DNA from: CAZTXD01 sp964617995
GTDB lineage: Bacteria; Actinomycetota; Acidimicrobiia; Spongiisociales; ZC4RG35
Reading direction: 5' to 3'
NCBI GenBank assembly: GCA_964617995.1
Contig: CAZTXD010000024.1
Location: 1 to 32,909 of the forward strand
DNA: 32,909 bases
Shown: one piece after another, positions 22,256 to 30,170 of the stretch
Layout: every line of letters begins with the position of its first letter
How positions within the stretch are numbered: the first letter of the stretch is position 1
Translations under genes and position numbers: made by a program
The notes under the pieces: model-generated
The model's input: only the letters and a program-made list of their open reading frames with translations
What the model was told of the DNA's origin: nothing
The model's database searches: none

Positions 22256-23656
22256 TCAGGCCGCCGCCTGGATGAGTTCCCACAGTCGGGCCACGTGCTG
22301 GTGGGTCGTGGTAGGCGTCCCGATCGCCACGCGTATCGTGTAGGCGCCGTCCAGGACGGTATGGGTGACATACGCCTCCCCGGAGCCGTTGACCGCATCC
22401 ACGATCCGCCGATTGACGGCGTCCCCGTCGCGGTGGCGCAGGCAGACCAGGCCAAAGGGGTGGGGCGCCACCACGTCGAAGTCGGGATGGGCGTTCACCC
22501 AGGCGGCCAGCTCCTGGGCCAGGTCGATGCCGTTCTGGACGTGGCGGCGGATCCCCTCGACCCCGAACGATCGGATGACGAACCACAGCTTGAGGGCCCG
22601 GAAGCGACGGCCCAACGGGATCTGCCAGTCGCGGTAGTCGATCACCGCCCCGGATGCCGTCGCCTGGTTGGCGAGGTATTCGGGCAGCACCGTGAGCGTT
22701 TCGATGAGCCGGGCACGATCGGCGACGAAGAACGCCGAGCAGTCGAAGTTGGTGAGCATCCACTTGTGGGGGTTGAACACGTAGGAGTCGGCCCGGTCGA
22801 GCCCATCGAGGATCCATCGCATGTCTCCCAGGACGGCGGCGGTTCCGGCATAGGCGGCGTCGACGTGCAGCCACATCCCGTGAGCGGCGCTCACCGCCGC
22901 TATGTCGGCCACCGGGTCGACCGCCCCCGACGATGTCGTCCCCACCGTCGCCACGATCGCCGCAGGTGTGAGCCCCTCGGCCCGGTCGGCCACGATGGCG
23001 TCCTCGAGGGCGTCGGGGTCGAGGGAGTGGTCGAGCCTGACGCCCACATGACGGAGACGCTCCGAGCCGTATCCGGCGATGCGCACCGCCTTGTCGACCG
23101 AGGAGTGTCCGTGCTCGGAGGTGTAGACCGTCAGATCTCCTCCCGGCCCATGCCGGTTGGCCTGCCCGTGGGTGACGCGTTCGCGGGCCGCCAGGAGGGC
23201 CACCAGGGTGGCCGAGGACGCCGAGTCCTGGATCACCCCGCCTCCCGCCGACGTCGAACGGAAGCGGTCGGGAAGGGCGCACATCTCTGCCAGCCAGTCG
23301 AGGACATGGGTCTCCAGCTCGGTGCAGGCGGGTGACGTCGCCCAGAGCATGCCCTGCACGCCCAGACCGGATGCCACCAGGTCCCCCAGCACCGACGGCC
23401 CCGAGGAGTTGGCGGGGAAGAACCCGAAGAAGCCGGGTGACTGCCAGTGGGTCAGCCCCGGCACGACCACCTCCTCCAGGTCCCGGAGGATCGCCTCCCA
23501 GGCCTCTCCCTCGTTGGGTGGAGACGGCGGCAGGGATGCTCGCAGCCATCCCGGGTCGACCCGGGAGAGGACGGGATGGCCTTCGACGCCTTCCAGGTAG
23601 TCGGCGACCCAGTCGATGGCGGCGTGTCCGGCTTCCCGGAACTCTTCGGGTGTCAT
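22256..23656 (-). CDS. PLP-dependent decarboxylase, aromatic-L-amino-acid decarboxylase family
   Basis: 466 residues from the ATG at 23656, which gives the family N-terminus MTPEEFREAGHAAIDWVADYL. Group II PLP decarboxylase features: GVIQDSASSATLVALLAAR, EHGHSSVDKA with the ring-stacking histidine (H184), LHVDAAYAG with the cofactor-binding aspartate (D266), and NPHKWM with the Schiff-base lysine (K298). Homologues decarboxylate tyrosine, tryptophan, DOPA or phenylalanine, and some act as aldehyde synthases; the substrate cannot be set by eye. An in-frame ATG at 23716 adds 20 residues, but these include the inverted repeat at 23695-23710 and the -10 hexamer at 23667, so the shorter form is preferred. 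Convergent with the Nudix gene, divergent from the LCP gene. Confidence 0.87.
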   Translation of the reverse strand: MTPEEFREAGHAAIDWVADYLEGVEGHPVLSRVDPGWLRASLPPSPPNEGEAWEAILRDLEEVVVPGLTHWQSPGFFGFFPANSSGPSVLGDLVASGLGVQGMLWATSPACTELETHVLDWLAEMCALPDRFRSTSAGGGVIQDSASSATLVALLAARERVTHGQANRHGPGGDLTVYTSEHGHSSVDKAVRIAGYGSERLRHVGVRLDHSLDPDALEDAIVADRAEGLTPAAIVATVGTTSSGAVDPVADIAAVSAAHGMWLHVDAAYAGTAAVLGDMRWILDGLDRADSYVFNPHKWMLTNFDCSAFFVADRARLIETLTVLPEYLANQATASGAVIDYRDWQIPLGRRFRALKLWFVIRSFGVEGIRRHVQNGIDLAQELAAWVNAHPDFDVVAPHPFGLVCLRHRDGDAVNRRIVDAVNGSGEAYVTHTVLDGAYTIRVAIGTPTTTHQHVARLWELIQAAA

Positions 23657-23666
23657 GACGCCGGGC

Positions 23667-23672
23667 AGGGTA
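23667..23672 (-). promoter_or_regulatory. Candidate -10 for the decarboxylase gene
   Basis: Minus-strand TACCCT with 10 nt to the ATG at 23656, giving a leader of only a few bases. No ribosome-binding site is present in that interval. Confidence 0.3.
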
Positions 23673-23694
23673 ATGGGGGTCTCACCAGGCGTGT

Positions 23695-23710
23695 ACCGGT
23701 CGTGACCGGT
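23695..23710. promoter_or_regulatory. Inverted repeat ACCGGT-CGTG-ACCGGT in the decarboxylase/LCP divergent region
   Basis: Two 6-bp ACCGGT palindromes separated by 4 bp form a 16-bp site, symmetric except for its centre, about 23 bp upstream of the proposed decarboxylase -10. It is a plausible operator if the decarboxylase starts at 23656; if it starts at 23716 the site is coding. Confidence 0.35.
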
Positions 23711-23776
23711 TATCATGTTTCCCGGCGCGACCCTGCGGGTATCGTCCGATCATCGACTTCCGGGGCTAGGACAGGG

Positions 23777-24859
23777 GTGAGAGTTTTATCTGAACGCGAT
23801 TGGCGCCGCCGCTGGCCATGGCTGGCGGGTGGCCTTCTGGCAGGCGTGGTGATCCTCGTCGGCATCGTCGCCATGGCGACCTGGCGGGACCTGGACCGCG
23901 TGGAGATCGAGCGGCTCGACACCGTGGCGGCACCGCCTCTGGAGAACAGCGGGGATGACAATCCCGACGTGACTGCCGTGCCCGAGTTCCGCCTTCCTCC
24001 GATCCCTTCGGCTCGAGACGGCGTCGACACGTTGTTGATGGTCGGATCCGACACCCGCACCGGCCTCGACGACCTCAACGGTTTCGGGGCTTTCGAGGGG
24101 TCGCGTGCCGACGTCATCCTCCTGCTGATCCGGGCCCGCGACGGAGACAAGGTCGCCCTGTTGTCGTTGCCACGCGACCTGTGGGTGTCGACGCCGTGCG
24201 GCCGGGAGCGCATCAGCGACACGCTGCAGGGATGTGAGGGGATGAACGGCGAGTCCACGCTGCTGGCGACGGTGGAGTCCCTCACCGGGTTGGGGGTGGA
24301 CCACCTGGCCCTGGTCGACATGGACGGCTTCCAGGAGGTGGTAGATGACCTGGGCGGATACGAGATCTGCCTGGAGCGGCCCGTGCGCGACAGGCGGGCC
24401 AACCTCGACCTCGACGGCGGATGTCAAATGGCCGACGGTGCCGACACCCTGGCGTGGCTCCGGAGCCGCAACACCCAGGAGATGACCGAGGACGGCCGGT
24501 GGGTGACGATGCGGGGGGTGAACGACCTCACCCGCAACGAGCGCCAGCGTGAATTCCTCATCGACATGCTCGGTCGTCTCGGCAACTTCGCCGATCCCCA
24601 GGACGCGCTGTCCGTCGCCCAGACCATCGCCCCCCACGTCATCGTCGACTCCAACCTCGGTTTGACCCAGGCGGTGTCGCTGGCGTGGACGATGCGGGGA
24701 CTGGGAGATTCGGTGGCCGAGATCTCGATCCCGGTCGACGACTATGTGACCCAGGCCGGGGCGCAGGTCTTGGTCGCCGCGGCGGACATCGAGTCGATGA
24801 TCGCCGATGTCATCGCCGTCGAGACCGTCAGTGAGGCCAACAACGCCCTGACCGGTTGA
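23777..24859 (+). CDS. LytR-CpsA-Psr (LCP) family cell wall protein
   Basis: 360 residues from the GTG at 23777. A short basic cytoplasmic tail (RDWRRRW), a single membrane helix at about 14-35, and an extracellular LCP domain. Conserved LCP residues: DTLLMVGSDTR (D92, R94), GSRADVILLLI (R110, D112), LLSLPRDLWV (R133, D134), then the LVDMDGFQEVVDDLGGYEICL region and WLRSRNT with a conserved Arg. LCP enzymes transfer undecaprenyl-linked glycopolymers to peptidoglycan, such as teichoic acids or arabinogalactan. The presence of one supports a Gram-positive-type envelope. The frame is open upstream of 23777 only as antisense of the decarboxylase. AGGACAGGGG before the GTG may be its Shine-Dalgarno. 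Confidence 0.85.
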   Translation: MRVLSERDWRRRWPWLAGGLLAGVVILVGIVAMATWRDLDRVEIERLDTVAAPPLENSGDDNPDVTAVPEFRLPPIPSARDGVDTLLMVGSDTRTGLDDLNGFGAFEGSRADVILLLIRARDGDKVALLSLPRDLWVSTPCGRERISDTLQGCEGMNGESTLLATVESLTGLGVDHLALVDMDGFQEVVDDLGGYEICLERPVRDRRANLDLDGGCQMADGADTLAWLRSRNTQEMTEDGRWVTMRGVNDLTRNERQREFLIDMLGRLGNFADPQDALSVAQTIAPHVIVDSNLGLTQAVSLAWTMRGLGDSVAEISIPVDDYVTQAGAQVLVAAADIESMIADVIAVETVSEANNALTG

Positions 24860-24958
24860 GACGGTCACCGCGCGCCGTTCACACCCGACGTTCGCAGCGG
24901 TCGATTTCGTCTCCAGCACCTCGCGCCCCAGGCGGCGACGACGGGGATCTCCACGACC

Positions 24959-26110
24959 TCAAACGAGCCCGGCCGTGGCGAGGACAGGGGAGAGGCGTTT
25001 CGCCACCTCGTCGGGGTCCAAGAAGAGACCGGCGGCGTCGGCCAGCCTCACCAGCTCGGCGAGGTGGACGATCGACCGATCGCCTTCCCGGCCTCCCACC
25101 ATGCGAAAGTGGTCCTGGTGACCCATCAGGTAGGAGAGGAATACCAGGCCCGTCTTGTAGTGGTAGGTAGGAGCCTCGAAGATGCAGCGGGAGAGCGGAA
25201 CGGTGGGGGCGAGGAGCTGCTCGTACCGATCCCGATCCCCCTCGTCGAGGGCATGGAGGGCCGTCACCGCAACGGGGGCGATGGCGTCGAATATGCCCAG
25301 GAGGGCATCGGAATGGCTCCGGTCGTCCCCGGCTATCAGGTGGGGGAAGTTGAAGTCGTCTCCCGTGTAGCAGCGGACACCGGTGGGGAGCGCACGGCGA
25401 AACTCGACCTCGAGCTCGTCGTCGAGCATGGAGATCTTCACGCCGTCGACGAGGGACCGGTTCTCGTGCACGATCGCCAGCAGTGACCGCATTGCCGTCT
25501 CCGGGTCATGGCTTCCCCAATAGCCCTCCAGGGAAGGGTCGAACATGGGTCCCAGCCAGTGGAGGATGACCGGCCCGGAGGCCTGGGAGATGACACGCCG
25601 GTAGACGTCGGCGTATTCGTCGGCCGTCGCCGCCGACCGGGCGAGGGCCCGGCTGGCCATGACCACTGCGGTCCCCCCGCCCTCCTCGACCAGGGCGAGC
25701 TGATCCAGGTAGGCGGCGACGATCTCGTCGGTGCCGTGAACGGACCCGGTCAGGTCGTCCGTCGTGATCCCGCAGGCGATGAGGCCGCCGACCGCCCTCG
25801 CTTCCCCCATCGAGAGCCGGATCAGGCGGTGGACGTCGGAGGTGGTGAGACCCATGCCCCGTTGAGCGGTGTCCATCGCCTCTGCCACGCCCAGGCCCAG
25901 CGCCCACAGGTGACGGCGAAAGGCCAGGGTCGCTTCCCAGTCGATGGCGGTTGTGCCGACCGGATCACCGAGCGGGTCGGCCACCACATGGACGGCGGCG
26001 TAGGCGACGCGGGAGCGGGGTCTGCCGGCGACGGGGGAGACGGCAACGCGCCGACCGAGCTCGTAGCTCTCGACACCGCCGGCCCGGGTAGGGAGCGACA
26101 CCGTGGTCAC
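24959..26110 (-). CDS. DUF993 family protein (aldolase/dihydrodipicolinate synthase-like)
   Basis: 383 residues from the GTG at 26108-26110. The segment DWEATLAFRRHLWALGLGVAEAMDTAQRGMGL is one I recognise from DUF993, a family annotated as dihydrodipicolinate synthase-like. LIACGITTDDL, GTAVVMASRAL, VILHWLGPMFDPSLEGYWGS, VDGVKISMLDD (a possible Schiff-base lysine in V-K-I-S) and VRCYTGDDFNFPHLIAGDD follow the TIM-barrel strands of that superfamily. It would then be a lyase acting on a keto-acid or sugar acid; this is inference. GAGGT at 26117-26121 supports the GTG. The frame is open to 26227 but the extra part overlaps the hydrolase leader and looks random. It lies downstream of the alpha/beta hydrolase and is probably cotranscribed with it. 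Confidence 0.65.
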   Translation of the reverse strand: MTTVSLPTRAGGVESYELGRRVAVSPVAGRPRSRVAYAAVHVVADPLGDPVGTTAIDWEATLAFRRHLWALGLGVAEAMDTAQRGMGLTTSDVHRLIRLSMGEARAVGGLIACGITTDDLTGSVHGTDEIVAAYLDQLALVEEGGGTAVVMASRALARSAATADEYADVYRRVISQASGPVILHWLGPMFDPSLEGYWGSHDPETAMRSLLAIVHENRSLVDGVKISMLDDELEVEFRRALPTGVRCYTGDDFNFPHLIAGDDRSHSDALLGIFDAIAPVAVTALHALDEGDRDRYEQLLAPTVPLSRCIFEAPTYHYKTGLVFLSYLMGHQDHFRMVGGREGDRSIVHLAELVRLADAAGLFLDPDEVAKRLSPVLATAGLV

Positions 26111-26265
26111 CGGGCTACCTCGACCATGTCGACACGGCGGCGCTCCTCCCGGGAACGTGGAGCCATCAGCTCCACCCCGCCGGCGGCTACCGAGGAGTCC
26201 CAGCACGCCGCAGCAGATATTCGACACCGAGCTGGTCGTCCGAGGTACGACGGGTCCGGCACCAT
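26107..26265 (-). CDS. Possible 52-residue reading frame upstream of the DUF993 gene
   Basis: An ATG at 26263-26265 opens a frame (MVPDPSYLGRPARC ... RREERRRVDMVEVAR in outline) whose TGA overlaps the DUF993 GTG as GTGA, the same coupling style as elsewhere in the window. I recognise no family, and the composition (Arg/Ala/Ser-rich, no hydrophobic core) is not persuasive. It fills the 169-nt gap between the hydrolase stop and the DUF993 start. It could be a leader peptide, a decayed gene or chance. Confidence 0.22.
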   Translation of the reverse strand: MVPDPSYLGRPARCRISAAACWDSSVAAGGVELMAPRSREERRRVDMVEVAR

Positions 26266-26279
26266 GACGGACCCTCCCA

Positions 26280-27188
26280 TCATTTCAGGTAGCGATCGAG
26301 ATAGGCGATGACGCCGTTGATGGCGGCCAGCTGGACGGAGTCGAGGTGATAGTCGCCGTCGTCGCCCCGCTGGGGGAAGATGTAGCCGTGGAGCGGGTGG
26401 TCCCAGGAGACCCACTCGACGTCCTTGCCGGCTTCCGCCAGCAGCTCGTAGGTGGTGCGGAAGATACCCTGGAGGTGGTCGTGTTCCCGGCCCATGATGA
26501 GAAGAGGAGTGGAGATGGCTTCGAGCCTGGGTGTCGCCCGTTCGAGCTGGATACGGGCGCGCACCTTCTCGGTGTCCGTCATCTGCATGCCCTCGATGTT
26601 GCGCAGGCCCGTGTCGGGGTTCACGAACGCCGTGTGATCTGGGTGTAAGGCCAGGAACTCGTGGGCCGCGGGCTCGGAGGCCACGCCGACGGCGGCGCCG
26701 TGGTACTCGGAGGTGATCTTGAGAACCATCTCCCCGCCGTGGCTCATCCCGATCATGCCTATCCGATCGGGGTCCAGGCCCGGCACAGTCATGAGGTGTT
26801 CTATCACGGCGATCTCGTCCTCGTACTCGAGGGGTGACCGATTGAACAGCGGACGTCCCTGCCGCATGTCACGTACCAGCGGCCCTCCTTCGTCGTAACC
26901 CAGCTCCACCTCCGTTCGATAGCGAAGCCAGGCACAGGCGTAGCCGGCTTCCAAGAGACGATCCATGATGTAGCCCTGGTGGCGAACGGCCCGGCGTACC
27001 CACCCCATGCCTCCTCCTCCGTTGCCGGAGGCGAGGAGAACCAACGGATGGGGGCCGTCTCCGGGCGGGAGGCGCAAACCGAGTGGGGTATAGAGCCCAT
27101 CCCAGGTCTCCACGTACATCAATCGGACCGGTATGGGAGATCCCTCCACCTCCTCGTGGATGGTCACGTGCTCGGGATCGGGTGTCAT
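26280..27188 (-). CDS. Alpha/beta hydrolase (dienelactone hydrolase/prolyl oligopeptidase-like)
   Basis: 302 residues. The nucleophile elbow is GMSHGG with S149; an acid residue fits in LLIMGREHDHL and the histidine in WDHPLHGYIF near the C-terminus. The N-terminal half has PLVLLASGNGGGGMGW, an oxyanion-hole-like strand, and a DRLLEAGYACAWLRYR strand-helix. No signal peptide. It could be an esterase or lactonase acting on the same catabolic substrates as its neighbours. The ATG at 27188 has AGGAG at 27198-27202. TACAAT (27251-27256, minus strand) is a good -10 about 60 nt upstream. Divergent from the universal stress protein gene. Confidence 0.8.
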   Translation of the reverse strand: MTPDPEHVTIHEEVEGSPIPVRLMYVETWDGLYTPLGLRLPPGDGPHPLVLLASGNGGGGMGWVRRAVRHQGYIMDRLLEAGYACAWLRYRTEVELGYDEGGPLVRDMRQGRPLFNRSPLEYEDEIAVIEHLMTVPGLDPDRIGMIGMSHGGEMVLKITSEYHGAAVGVASEPAAHEFLALHPDHTAFVNPDTGLRNIEGMQMTDTEKVRARIQLERATPRLEAISTPLLIMGREHDHLQGIFRTTYELLAEAGKDVEWVSWDHPLHGYIFPQRGDDGDYHLDSVQLAAINGVIAYLDRYLK

Positions 27189-27250
27189 CCGTGGGTGCTC
27201 CTGGGGTCGGGGACGACGGCGCCCCGGCGCGTCGCCCTATCGGGCAATCG

Positions 27251-27256
27251 ATTGTA
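27251..27256 (-). promoter_or_regulatory. Candidate -10 for the alpha/beta hydrolase-DUF993 unit
   Basis: Minus-strand TACAAT, near consensus, with a predicted leader of about 56 nt to the ATG at 27188. Confidence 0.35.
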
Positions 27257-27284
27257 GGCTGCGGGCGGACGGGTCTCTCGGAGT

Positions 27285-27290
27285 TAGTCT
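27285..27290 (+). promoter_or_regulatory. Candidate -10 for the universal stress protein gene
   Basis: TAGTCT, then a leader of about 21 nt with AGGAG (27305-27309) 8 nt before the ATG at 27318. Confidence 0.35.
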
Positions 27291-27317
27291 CACAGGCAGG
27301 CGACAGGAGATGAGCAG

Positions 27318-27719
27318 ATGGACATAGTCGTGGGCTACGTCGACTCTCCCGAGGGGGAGGCGGCCCTGGACCGGGCTATCGAGGAGGCCCATCTCCGGGA
27401 TGGAAAGGTGGTGGTGGTGCATTCGAAGGTGGGAGGGGACGAGGACTCCGCCGACTACGTGCGCTATACCGCCGCCCTGGAACGGGTCCATCAGCGGCTG
27501 CACGACGCCGACGTCGACCATTGCACCCATGAGTACGTCCGCGGCCAGTCGCCGGCGGAGGACCTCATCGCCACGGTCGCCTCCCACGACGCCGAGTTGA
27601 TCGTGATCGGCATCAGGACCCGGTCGGCCACGGGCAAGCTCCTACTGGGTTCCAACGCCCTCGACATCCTCCACGACGCCACCGTTCCGGTACTGTGCGT
27701 CAAGCGGTCCCCGGGTTAG
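27318..27719 (+). CDS. Universal stress protein (UspA family), single domain
   Basis: 133 residues, one Usp domain. MDIVVGYVDSPEGEAALDRAIEEA is the N-terminal strand with the ATP-adenine aspartate region, and GIRTRSATGKLLLGSNALDILHDATVPVLCVK is the C-terminal ATP-binding loop. In that loop the terminal G-S (111-112) is kept while the first G-x-x-G step reads G-I-R-T, as in a common actinobacterial subtype, so nucleotide binding is likely but not certain. Usp proteins modulate stress and dormancy responses. It lies alone between the divergent hydrolase and the LacI-type gene. Confidence 0.88.
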   Translation: MDIVVGYVDSPEGEAALDRAIEEAHLRDGKVVVVHSKVGGDEDSADYVRYTAALERVHQRLHDADVDHCTHEYVRGQSPAEDLIATVASHDAELIVIGIRTRSATGKLLLGSNALDILHDATVPVLCVKRSPG

Positions 27720-27762
27720 CCGGCCCTCACATCGACCGGGAGAGGGGCCTGGCGGTGGACGG

Positions 27763-27768
27763 TAGGGT
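27763..27768 (+). promoter_or_regulatory. Candidate -10 for the LacI-type gene (leaderless)
   Basis: TAGGGT followed by 6 nt and the GTG at 27775. No Shine-Dalgarno is visible. Confidence 0.45.
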
Positions 27769-27774
27769 TGATCC

Positions 27775-28845
27775 GTGACCCGCGTTGGCGACGACGATCA
27801 CACGGCCGACAGCCTGCACCGCCCGGTGACGTCCCTCCGTGACGTCGCCCGCTCGGCGGGCGTGTCGGTATCGACCGCCTCGCGGGTCCTCTCCGGGAGC
27901 TCCCACCCGGTGAGCGCCGCCGCCCGGAGCCGGGTTCTCGACGCGGCCGATCGGCTCGGCTTCGAGCCCAACCGGCTCGCCCGCGCCCTCGCCACCGCCC
28001 GGTCCCAGACCATCGGGGTGATGGTCCACGACGTCTCCGATCCGTACTTCTCTGAGATCATCCGGGGACTGGAAGACGTGGCCGGGTCCCGGGACCATGC
28101 TTTGTTCGTCGCCAGCTCCGACCGTGACGCCGCCAAGGAGATCTCTTTGATCAGGGCGTTCATGTCCCACCGGGTGGACGCCATCGTCCTCGTCGCCTCC
28201 GGCCTGACGGCGCCCGACTACGTCGAGGCCCTCGGGGCCCTCCTGGAGCGCTACGAAGCGCTCGGCGGCGTGGTGGTGGCCATGTCGGAGAATTCCTATC
28301 CGGCGCCCCGGGTGGCCATCGACAACCGGGCGGCTATGAGGTCGGTCGTCGATCACCTGGTGGGGTTGGGACACCGGGAGATCGGCTATGTGTCCGGGCC
28401 TCCGGAACTGGCCGTGAGCGAGGTTCGCTACGACGGCTACCGGCAGGCGATGGAGGCCGCCGGGATCCACCTCGACCCGAAGATGGCGGAGTGCGGGTGG
28501 TTCTCGATGGAAGGTGGCGCCGAGGCCACAGGGAGGCTGATCGAGGCGGGAGCACCGACGGCGATCGTGGCCGCCAACGACATGATGGCGATCGGCGCGA
28601 TGCGTCGATTGCTCGACAGGGGGCGAGACGTGCCCGCAGAGGTCTCGGTGGCAGGCGTCGACGACATCGAGTTCGCCGCTTACGCGTCGGTTCCTCTCAC
28701 GACGGTGAGGATCCCTCTCATCGAGCTGGGCCGGCGCGGTGCCGGGCTGGTGTTCGATCTGCTGGAAGGCAAGCCGGAGTCGCCGGCGCGGTCGGTCGAC
28801 CACCGGCTGGTCATCCGGGCGTCCACAGGTCCCCCGGCCGGTTAG
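27775..28845 (+). CDS. LacI/GalR-family transcriptional regulator
   Basis: 356 residues. The helix-turn-helix at about 19-45 reads TSLRDVARSAGVSVSTASRVLSG, followed by the hinge helix RLARALATARSQTIGVMVHDVSDPYF. The C-terminal periplasmic-binding-protein-like effector domain has GYVSGPPELAVSEVRYDGYRQAMEAAGI and the conserved AIVAANDMMAIGAMRRLLDRGRDVPAEVSVAGVDDIEFA. Such repressors usually control sugar or aromatic-acid catabolism and respond to the substrate. It precedes the five-gene catabolic set by 45 nt and probably controls it, and perhaps the hydrolase-DUF993 unit. The N-terminal 18 residues before the helix-turn-helix are longer than usual. Confidence 0.92.
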   Translation: MTRVGDDDHTADSLHRPVTSLRDVARSAGVSVSTASRVLSGSSHPVSAAARSRVLDAADRLGFEPNRLARALATARSQTIGVMVHDVSDPYFSEIIRGLEDVAGSRDHALFVASSDRDAAKEISLIRAFMSHRVDAIVLVASGLTAPDYVEALGALLERYEALGGVVVAMSENSYPAPRVAIDNRAAMRSVVDHLVGLGHREIGYVSGPPELAVSEVRYDGYRQAMEAAGIHLDPKMAECGWFSMEGGAEATGRLIEAGAPTAIVAANDMMAIGAMRRLLDRGRDVPAEVSVAGVDDIEFAAYASVPLTTVRIPLIELGRRGAGLVFDLLEGKPESPARSVDHRLVIRASTGPPAG

Positions 28846-28890
28846 TGGAGGCCATGTGATCGACGTTGGGAACTCCGGGGAGGTGGCGAG

Positions 28891-29766
28891 TTGAACCTGG
28901 GATGGATAGGACTCGGCGACATGGGACAGGTCATAGTGCCGCGGCTCATGGCCGCCGGCCACACGGTGACCGGCTGGAACCGTACCCCCGAGAAGGGGGA
29001 TCGCCTTCGGGCCGAGGGCATGCACTGGGCCGACTCACCCCGGGAGGTCGCTTCTGGCGCCGAGATCGTGTTCTCCATGGTGACCGATGCCCGCGCAGTG
29101 GAGTCGGTGGCGTTGGGCGACGACGGTGTCATCTCCGGCCTGGATCCGGGTGGGGTCTATCTAGACATGAGCACGATCGATCCGATCGTGAGCGAGCGGG
29201 TAGCCGCCGAGTTCACCGGCCGGGGACTGACAATGCTCGACGCCCCTCTTTCGGGAAGCCCGGTGACCGTCGAGGCCGGGTCGGCCTCGACGATGGTCGG
29301 CGGGGATCGGGCGGTCTTCGAGAGAGTGGAACCGGTCCTCTACGACATCGGCTCGAAGGTCAGCCATATCGGTCCCTCCGGCACCGCCGTGCAGATGAAG
29401 GTGGCGATCAACCTGGCTCTGATCGTGGAGATGGTCGTGTTCTGTGAGGCCGTGGCACTGGCGGAGAAGGGTGGGGTCGACAGAGAAGTGGCCGTCGATG
29501 CGATGCTCAAGTCAGTGGTTGCTTCGCCGGTGATGGCCTACCGGGGGCCGTTCATCCTGGATATGCCCGACAAGCCGCTGGCCGACGTCACCCTCCAGCA
29601 GAAGGACATGGTCCTTGCCCTGGAGGTGGCACGCCGTCAGGGCTCGCCGGCTCCGCTCGGAGCCGTCGCCAACGAGCTGCTCAACGCGTGCCGGGGATTG
29701 GGGATCGACCATCGTGACTTCGTCACCGTGTTCGACGTCTATCACCTGTTGGGAGGAAACCGATGA
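28891..29766 (+). CDS. NAD(P)-dependent beta-hydroxyacid dehydrogenase (3-hydroxyisobutyrate dehydrogenase family)
   Basis: 291 residues. The Rossmann motif GLGDMG is at 7-12 with GWNRTPEK ending the second strand; N30 and R31 favour NADP over NAD. The substrate signature LDAPLSGSPVTVEAGSASTMVGG (117-138) and the catalytic lysine K170 in GTAVQMKVAINL are intact. Relatives reduce tartronate semialdehyde, 3-hydroxyisobutyrate semialdehyde or sulfolactaldehyde. The start is TTG with GGGGAGGTGG just upstream; no ATG or GTG fits better. Its stop overlaps the cupin ATG (ATGA). It is first of a coupled set with the cupin and the hydratase. Confidence 0.88.
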   Translation: MNLGWIGLGDMGQVIVPRLMAAGHTVTGWNRTPEKGDRLRAEGMHWADSPREVASGAEIVFSMVTDARAVESVALGDDGVISGLDPGGVYLDMSTIDPIVSERVAAEFTGRGLTMLDAPLSGSPVTVEAGSASTMVGGDRAVFERVEPVLYDIGSKVSHIGPSGTAVQMKVAINLALIVEMVVFCEAVALAEKGGVDREVAVDAMLKSVVASPVMAYRGPFILDMPDKPLADVTLQQKDMVLALEVARRQGSPAPLGAVANELLNACRGLGIDHRDFVTVFDVYHLLGGNR

Positions 29767-30170
29767 CGGAGCGTATCCACACCAACCTGGATCAGGTCCC
29801 TCATGTGGGCGGACTCCGCCAGGACGAAGGGTGGGTGGACATGCGGGTCCAGTTCCTCATCGACCAGGCGACCGCCGGCACCAGTGACTTCCTCCTGGGC
29901 TGGACGGTGCTGCCCCCTCAGGCTCGTCACGACCGCCACCGCCATCTCAACGCCGACGAGTTCTTCATCGTCGTCGAGGGCTCGGGTGAGATCCATGTCG
30001 ACGAGGGAATGGCTCCGGCGCGGAAGGGCGATGTGGTCTGGACGCCGCGGGGCCGGTGGCACGGCTTCGTCAACACCGGGACGGAGGACGCGGTGCTCGT
30101 ATGGGGATGGAACGGGTGCGGTTCATTGGAGGACTCGGGTTACGAGGTCGATCACGAGGCCCGCCGGTGA
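29763..30170 (+). CDS. Single-domain cupin protein
   Basis: 135 residues. Cupin motif 1 uses H59, H61 and E66 in HRHLNADEFFIVVEG, and motif 2 is GDVVWTPRGRWHGFVN with H100, all matching the metal-binding pattern. A Mn2+, Fe2+ or Zn2+ site is expected. Small cupins in catabolic operons often are isomerases, lyases or dioxygenases, or bind a sugar acid; no more can be said here. It overlaps the dehydrogenase by 4 nt and the hydratase by 4 nt (GTGA). Confidence 0.87.
   Translation: MTERIHTNLDQVPHVGGLRQDEGWVDMRVQFLIDQATAGTSDFLLGWTVLPPQARHDRHRHLNADEFFIVVEGSGEIHVDEGMAPARKGDVVWTPRGRWHGFVNTGTEDAVLVWGWNGCGSLEDSGYEVDHEARR

Noticed and set aside
24860..24958. Terminator or gene between the LCP and DUF993 genes
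   Set aside because: I could find no convincing hairpin and no credible coding frame in these 99 bases.
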